64,000 nucleotides of DNA, from NCBI RefSeq assembly GCF_000739915.1, contig NZ_BBJT01000002.1, forward strand, positions 248,001 to 312,000. The letters are read 5' to 3'. The DNA is from Paenibacillus chitinolyticus NBRC 15660 (GTDB lineage Bacteria; Bacillota; Bacilli; Paenibacillales; NBRC-103111). A program made the position numbers and the translations under genes. The notes beneath the pieces are model-generated. The model searched no databases and was not told where the DNA came from. It saw only the letters and a list, made by a program, of their open reading frames with translations. Of this stretch, positions 61,004-64,000 are shown in pieces. The stretch's first letter is position 1, and every line of letters begins with the position of its first letter.

Positions 61004-61167
61004 AGGTTGCACGACCTCGACTTCTATTTGGTTAAACCGCGCTTAGAAGAACAACTCTCTCGCGGACGGCAACCGATTTTGTTCTATTTATACGGGAAAG
61101 AATCGTTTGGGTTACGAAATGTTGATCCCGGTCCGTAAAAAACGTTCGAATAGAAGGCCAAGCGAAA

Positions 61168-61206
61168 CAAAAGAGCGTCTGTGATTGCCACAGCGCTCTT
61201 TTTTGA
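61168..61206 (-). terminator. Terminator after the 61245-62972 ABC gene
   Basis: AAGAGCG-t-CTGTG pairs with CACAGCGCTCTT around attgc, with A/T runs on both sides. Also upstream of the synthase gene. Confidence 0.75.
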
Positions 61207-61244
61207 ACATCTCCGCGTGATCCCTGCAGGCATATCCGCCGCGC

Positions 61245-62972
61245 TTAATTCGACTGCATGTTATACAGCTTCGCGTACGTCCCTCCCTGTCTCATAAGCG
61301 TCTCATGGGTTCCCTCCTCGGCGAATCCCTGTTCCGTAAGCACGACAATCCGGTCGGCATCCCGGATCGTGGACAATCGGTGGGCAATGATCAAGGCGGT
61401 GCGGTTTCGGGTCAGCATCTCCATACTGTGTTGAATGATTCTTTCGCTTTCGTTGTCAAGTGCGGAAGTGGCTTCGTCGAAGATCAGGATGGCCGGGTTT
61501 CTCAAAATAACGCGGGCGATGCTGATGCGTTGTTTCTGCCCGCCCGAAAGCTTGTTTCCCCTCTGGCCGACAAAAGCTTCGTAAGCGCCCGGTAAACCCG
61601 TAATAAATTCATGAGCATGCGCCAGTTTGGCGGCTGCTATAATTTCCTCATCCGTTGCGTCCGGTTTTCCGTACCTGATATTATCGCGTACGGTTCCCGC
61701 GAATAAATACACGTCCTGCTGAACAATTCCGATTTGACTGCGCAGCGATTTTAGCTCCACGTCTTTAATGTTCAGATCGTCCACGTATACATTTCCTTCA
61801 CTGGGGTCATAGAAGCGGGGAATCAACTGACACAGAGTCGTCTTGCCTGCTCCGGACGAACCGACAAGCGCAACGGTTTCACCCGGAGATACGGTTAAGT
61901 TTAAATGACTGAACACGGGGGAATTGTCGCCCGAATACCGGAAACCGACGTTTTCGAATCGGATTTTCCCCCGGACCCGGTTTAACGTTACGGCGTCTTC
62001 CGAGTCGGTGATAGCGGGTTTTATCGAGAGGATTTCTACAAATCGCTCGAAACCCGCCGCCCCGTTTTGCAGATTTTGCGTAAAGTTAACCAGTCTTTTT
62101 ACCGGGTCGGTGATGGTGTTTATATACAGCAGAAAAGTAATCAATTCCGTCAAGAGAAGCATGTTATTGCTGATAAGAAGCGCGCCCGCGACAACGACCG
62201 CTATATACATCAGCGACATGAATGAAGTCAATCCGTTGAAAAATAGAGCCTCGGCTTTATAGCCTTTTTTCCTGCTCCCAAGGAACACCTCGTTGCCGGC
62301 TCTGAATTTAGCGGTCTCTACCTCTTCGTTGGCGAAAGACTGGACGACGCGGACGCCGGCAAGGCTGTCTTCCAGTTGCGCGTTAAGATCTCCGATTCGT
62401 TCGTTGTTCTTTTTCAGCGCTTCCTTTACCTTGATACTATAGCGGTAGGCAAACAGGAACATGAACGGCAGAACCGATAACAGAGTGAGCGCAAGTACGG
62501 GGTTTAGCTGCCACAAAATAATCGCCGATCCCGCGATTCTTACGAACGAGATGACCAGATCCTCCGGACCATGGTGCGCAAGTTCGGATATGTTAAACAA
62601 ATCATGGGTAGCGCGGGACATAAGCTGACCGGTGGCTGTCTTGTCATGGAAGCTGAACGGAAGCCTCTGAACATGCCGAAACAAGTCGTTTCGCATATCC
62701 GCCTCCATCGCCGCGCCCATCGTATGGCCGTAATAGTCCGTATAAAAGCCGCTTCCATACTCGACCGCCATCAAAAATAAAAAAACGGCTATCATTTTGA
62801 CAAAAAGCGCAGCGGCAATCCCTTCCTCACTGATCGCGCTCGTGGTCATGAAATGGACTAGCATCGGAAAGGCAAGCGCGCACATGGAAGCAAGCGCCGC
62901 AAATATCAAATCGGCAATCAGTACCTTTTTATAAGGCTTGTAATAAGTCACGAACCTTTTTATCATTTTCAC
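61245..62972 (-). CDS. ABC exporter, fused permease-ATPase (homodimer type)
   Basis: 575 aa from GTG 62972 (GGAGG seven bases upstream); ATG 62966 is close behind, and an upstream ATG 63029 lacks a site. Six helices (about 20-300), then an NBD with Walker A GSSGAGKTT, signature LSGGQKQR, Walker B LIFDEATSALD and switch His in AHRLSTIRD. Resembles BmrA/YknV/LmrA-type multidrug or lipid exporters. It stands alone, so a homodimer is expected. Adjacent to the prenyl synthase on the same strand, so export of an isoprenoid is possible but unsupported. Confidence 0.86.
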   Translation of the reverse strand: MKMIKRFVTYYKPYKKVLIADLIFAALASMCALAFPMLVHFMTTSAISEEGIAAALFVKMIAVFLFLMAVEYGSGFYTDYYGHTMGAAMEADMRNDLFRHVQRLPFSFHDKTATGQLMSRATHDLFNISELAHHGPEDLVISFVRIAGSAIILWQLNPVLALTLLSVLPFMFLFAYRYSIKVKEALKKNNERIGDLNAQLEDSLAGVRVVQSFANEEVETAKFRAGNEVFLGSRKKGYKAEALFFNGLTSFMSLMYIAVVVAGALLISNNMLLLTELITFLLYINTITDPVKRLVNFTQNLQNGAAGFERFVEILSIKPAITDSEDAVTLNRVRGKIRFENVGFRYSGDNSPVFSHLNLTVSPGETVALVGSSGAGKTTLCQLIPRFYDPSEGNVYVDDLNIKDVELKSLRSQIGIVQQDVYLFAGTVRDNIRYGKPDATDEEIIAAAKLAHAHEFITGLPGAYEAFVGQRGNKLSGGQKQRISIARVILRNPAILIFDEATSALDNESERIIQHSMEMLTRNRTALIIAHRLSTIRDADRIVVLTEQGFAEEGTHETLMRQGGTYAKLYNMQSN

Positions 62973-63176
62973 CCGGATACCTCCGCTTGGTTTGGATTGC
63001 ACGGCCGGTTTTTTCGGCCCAATCGGCATACTTTCTAGTTTTGGCTATCGGATAAAATGTCATGGTTATCACTCCCGTTGTTTTTTATTAGGATATCATT
63101 ACTGAAGTTTGGCAAACAAAGGGTTAATCGGTTTGTAGTTATTTTTTACAGGTTCTTTTTAGATCGTTTTATTCAC

Positions 63177-63213
63177 AAAAAAAGATGACCTCACTGTTAA
63201 TAAGGACATCTTT
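63177..63213 (-). terminator. Terminator after the truncated DinB gene
   Basis: Minus-strand AAAGATG(T)CC pairs with GGTCATCTTT, then seven T. Overlaps the last codon of the DinB fragment. Confidence 0.7.
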
Positions 63214-63382
63214 ACAGATGCTGTGTCGCAACGAGCTCGGAATCCGCTATATGGATCAGGATCTGGTGTATACTCCATTTGTCCAGTGCCGGTTTGAAAC
63301 GGAATTCCTTATCGGTTAATCCTTCAACAGCTTCCCGCAACAGCTTGTATCCGCGGCTGTATTCTTCTATTAGGGCTTGCAT
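63212..63382 (-). pseudogene. Truncated DinB-family protein (56 aa)
   Basis: From ATG 63382: MQALIEEYSRGYKLLREAVEG..., then KPALDKWSIHQILIHIADSE, the first two helices of DinB/YfiT metal-binding four-helix proteins, ending with a stop right after the expected first metal-ligand His region (ADSELVATQHL). Family members are ~150-170 aa, so two thirds are missing and a terminator begins at the stop. No ribosome site. A decayed gene. Confidence 0.65.
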
Positions 63383-63403
63383 TATGTAAGTGAAAGAGCT
63401 TGA

Positions 63404-63433
63404 TAAAATAAAAACCGCGCAGTGCGCGGCTTA
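63404..63433 (-). terminator. Terminator of the ribbon-helix-helix gene
   Basis: CCGCGC/GCGCGG stem with a three-base loop followed on the minus strand by TTTTTATTTT. Confidence 0.85.
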
Positions 63434-63457
63434 CGGATAGATTCACTTCTCGGATAA

Positions 63458-63862
63458 TTATCTTTCCTTCGGTTTATCTCCGATTAAGCCCAACAAAAAC
63501 ATTTGTGAATAAGCGTATCCTTTGTATGTTTTCGAGATAACGGGAGGAATAGTCAAATCATGATCCAAGTAGGTGGTCAGGATAAGCTGTGTAAATTCCT
63601 TTTGATCGGTCAAGGAATATTCCTGCAGCTGTTTTGCAAAATCCTTACTGACCTTGTCTCTCCCCCCAAGGGCTTCTTGAAGCTGATATCCTGCGACATA
63701 CAGTTCCGTCGCTGTCTCTTCGTCCGAATTTCGATACTCAGCAACATAAGCCGAAATCCAATCACGAACAAGTGACGAGGTGTCTTTATTATTTTGCTTA
63801 GCGACCTGTTGAAAACTCTCTTTCAGATCTTTTGATATGCGTATGTGCAAATTCGTATCCAT
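63458..63862 (-). CDS. Ribbon-helix-helix DNA-binding protein with C-terminal domain
   Basis: 134 aa. NLHIRISKDLKESFQQVAKQ, then NKDTSSLVRDWISAYV form the RHH fold of RelB/DinJ and Arc type (first ~45 residues). The remaining ~85 residues are of unknown family, including AYSQMFLLGLIG at the end. AAGGAGG lies eleven bases before ATG 63862. No toxin partner seen downstream (a terminator follows directly), so not an obvious antitoxin. It likely represses itself through the dyad in its promoter. Confidence 0.75.
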   Translation of the reverse strand: MDTNLHIRISKDLKESFQQVAKQNNKDTSSLVRDWISAYVAEYRNSDEETATELYVAGYQLQEALGGRDKVSKDFAKQLQEYSLTDQKEFTQLILTTYLDHDLTIPPVISKTYKGYAYSQMFLLGLIGDKPKER

Positions 63863-63894
63863 TCAACTGCGGCCTCCTTATTAAGGGTAACTTA

Positions 63895-63932
63895 ATTGTA
63901 AATAAACACACGCACAATGTCAATACATTGTG
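63895..63932 (-). promoter_or_regulatory. Promoter with operator dyad of the RHH gene
   Basis: Minus-strand TTGACA (63918-63923), 17 bases, TACAAT (63895-63900), near consensus. CACAATGT-CAAT-ACATTGTG (63913-63932), a perfect 8-4-8 dyad, covers the -35. A TTGTATACAA palindrome lies just upstream (63941-63950). Confidence 0.8.
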
Positions 63933-64000
63933 TTTACATCTTGTATACAAAGATGAACAATCACATCGCTATCCATTGACACATAAATATTTGAATTTTA

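Noticed and set aside
1-64000. CRISPR arrays, tRNA or rRNA genes, integrases, complete transposases, prophage
   Set aside because: No regularly spaced repeats, cloverleaf sequences, recombinase motifs or phage gene runs were seen.
63976-64000. TTGACA on the plus strand at the right edge as a promoter
   Set aside because: Its -10 would fall outside the window, so it cannot be judged.

Overview
The window is a Gram-positive chromosome segment, most likely from a Paenibacillus (Paenibacillaceae). The grounds are strong AGGAGG-type ribosome sites with frequent TTG and GTG starts, spore genes (YheC/D-type ATP-grasp coat proteins, a CotS-like kinase, a YtaF-type protein), an SLH-anchored surface hydrolase, a BceRS-BceAB-type peptide module, Fur boxes and Rho-independent terminators. 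The species cannot be fixed from the sequence. The left edge holds the start of an AA10 lytic polysaccharide monooxygenase, a family used on chitin by bee-pathogenic Paenibacillus.

Layout. 0-6.3 kb: LPMO start, then a Fur-controlled siderophore module (AraC regulator, binding lipoprotein, two YbtPQ-like ABC half-transporters). 6.3-18.8 kb: small stand-alone genes, including an LRR protein beside a SUKH protein, a MerR-serine hydrolase pair and an HxlR regulator with a flavin oxidoreductase. 18.8-23.7 kb: BceAB permease/ATPase with its kinase and response regulator. 23.8-33.5 kb: SLH-anchored beta-lactamase-like protein, catalase, ArsR-SRPBCC pair, Lrp-DMT exporter pair, a DUF1835 protein and a TSUP permease preceded by an overlapping 23-aa leader ORF. 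33.7-38.4 kb: a compact five-gene operon in which PEP mutase, phosphonopyruvate decarboxylase and 2-aminoethylphosphonate transaminase lie between two spore-coat-type ATP-grasp genes. 38.8-47.3 kb: TetR-, TetR- and ROK-controlled redox and transport genes, HAD and VanZ proteins. 47.4-51.5 kb: a second Fur-controlled siderophore module (binding lipoprotein, Btr-like AraC-binding-protein fusion, ferredoxin-NADP reductase-like flavoprotein). 51.5-52.6 kb: hairpin repeats and a strikingly GC-rich PrmC-like methyltransferase that looks acquired. 52.8-64 kb: XRE-DUF1232, YtaF, an Arg-rich small protein, a TetR-controlled membrane pair, a CotS-like kinase, a Bcr/CflA exporter with a leader that looks like a translational attenuator, a 795-aa multi-domain prenyl synthase, an ABC exporter, a truncated DinB and an autoregulated ribbon-helix-helix protein.

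The best candidates for undescribed biology are (i) the phosphonate/ATP-grasp operon, which suggests 2-aminoethylphosphonate is attached to a spore-coat component; (ii) the leader peptide and anti-Shine-Dalgarno arrangement before the exporter at 57.3 kb; and (iii) the isoprenoid enzyme at 58.6-61.0 kb, which carries three sets of Asp-rich motifs. No rRNA, tRNA, CRISPR array, complete insertion sequence or prophage was seen.
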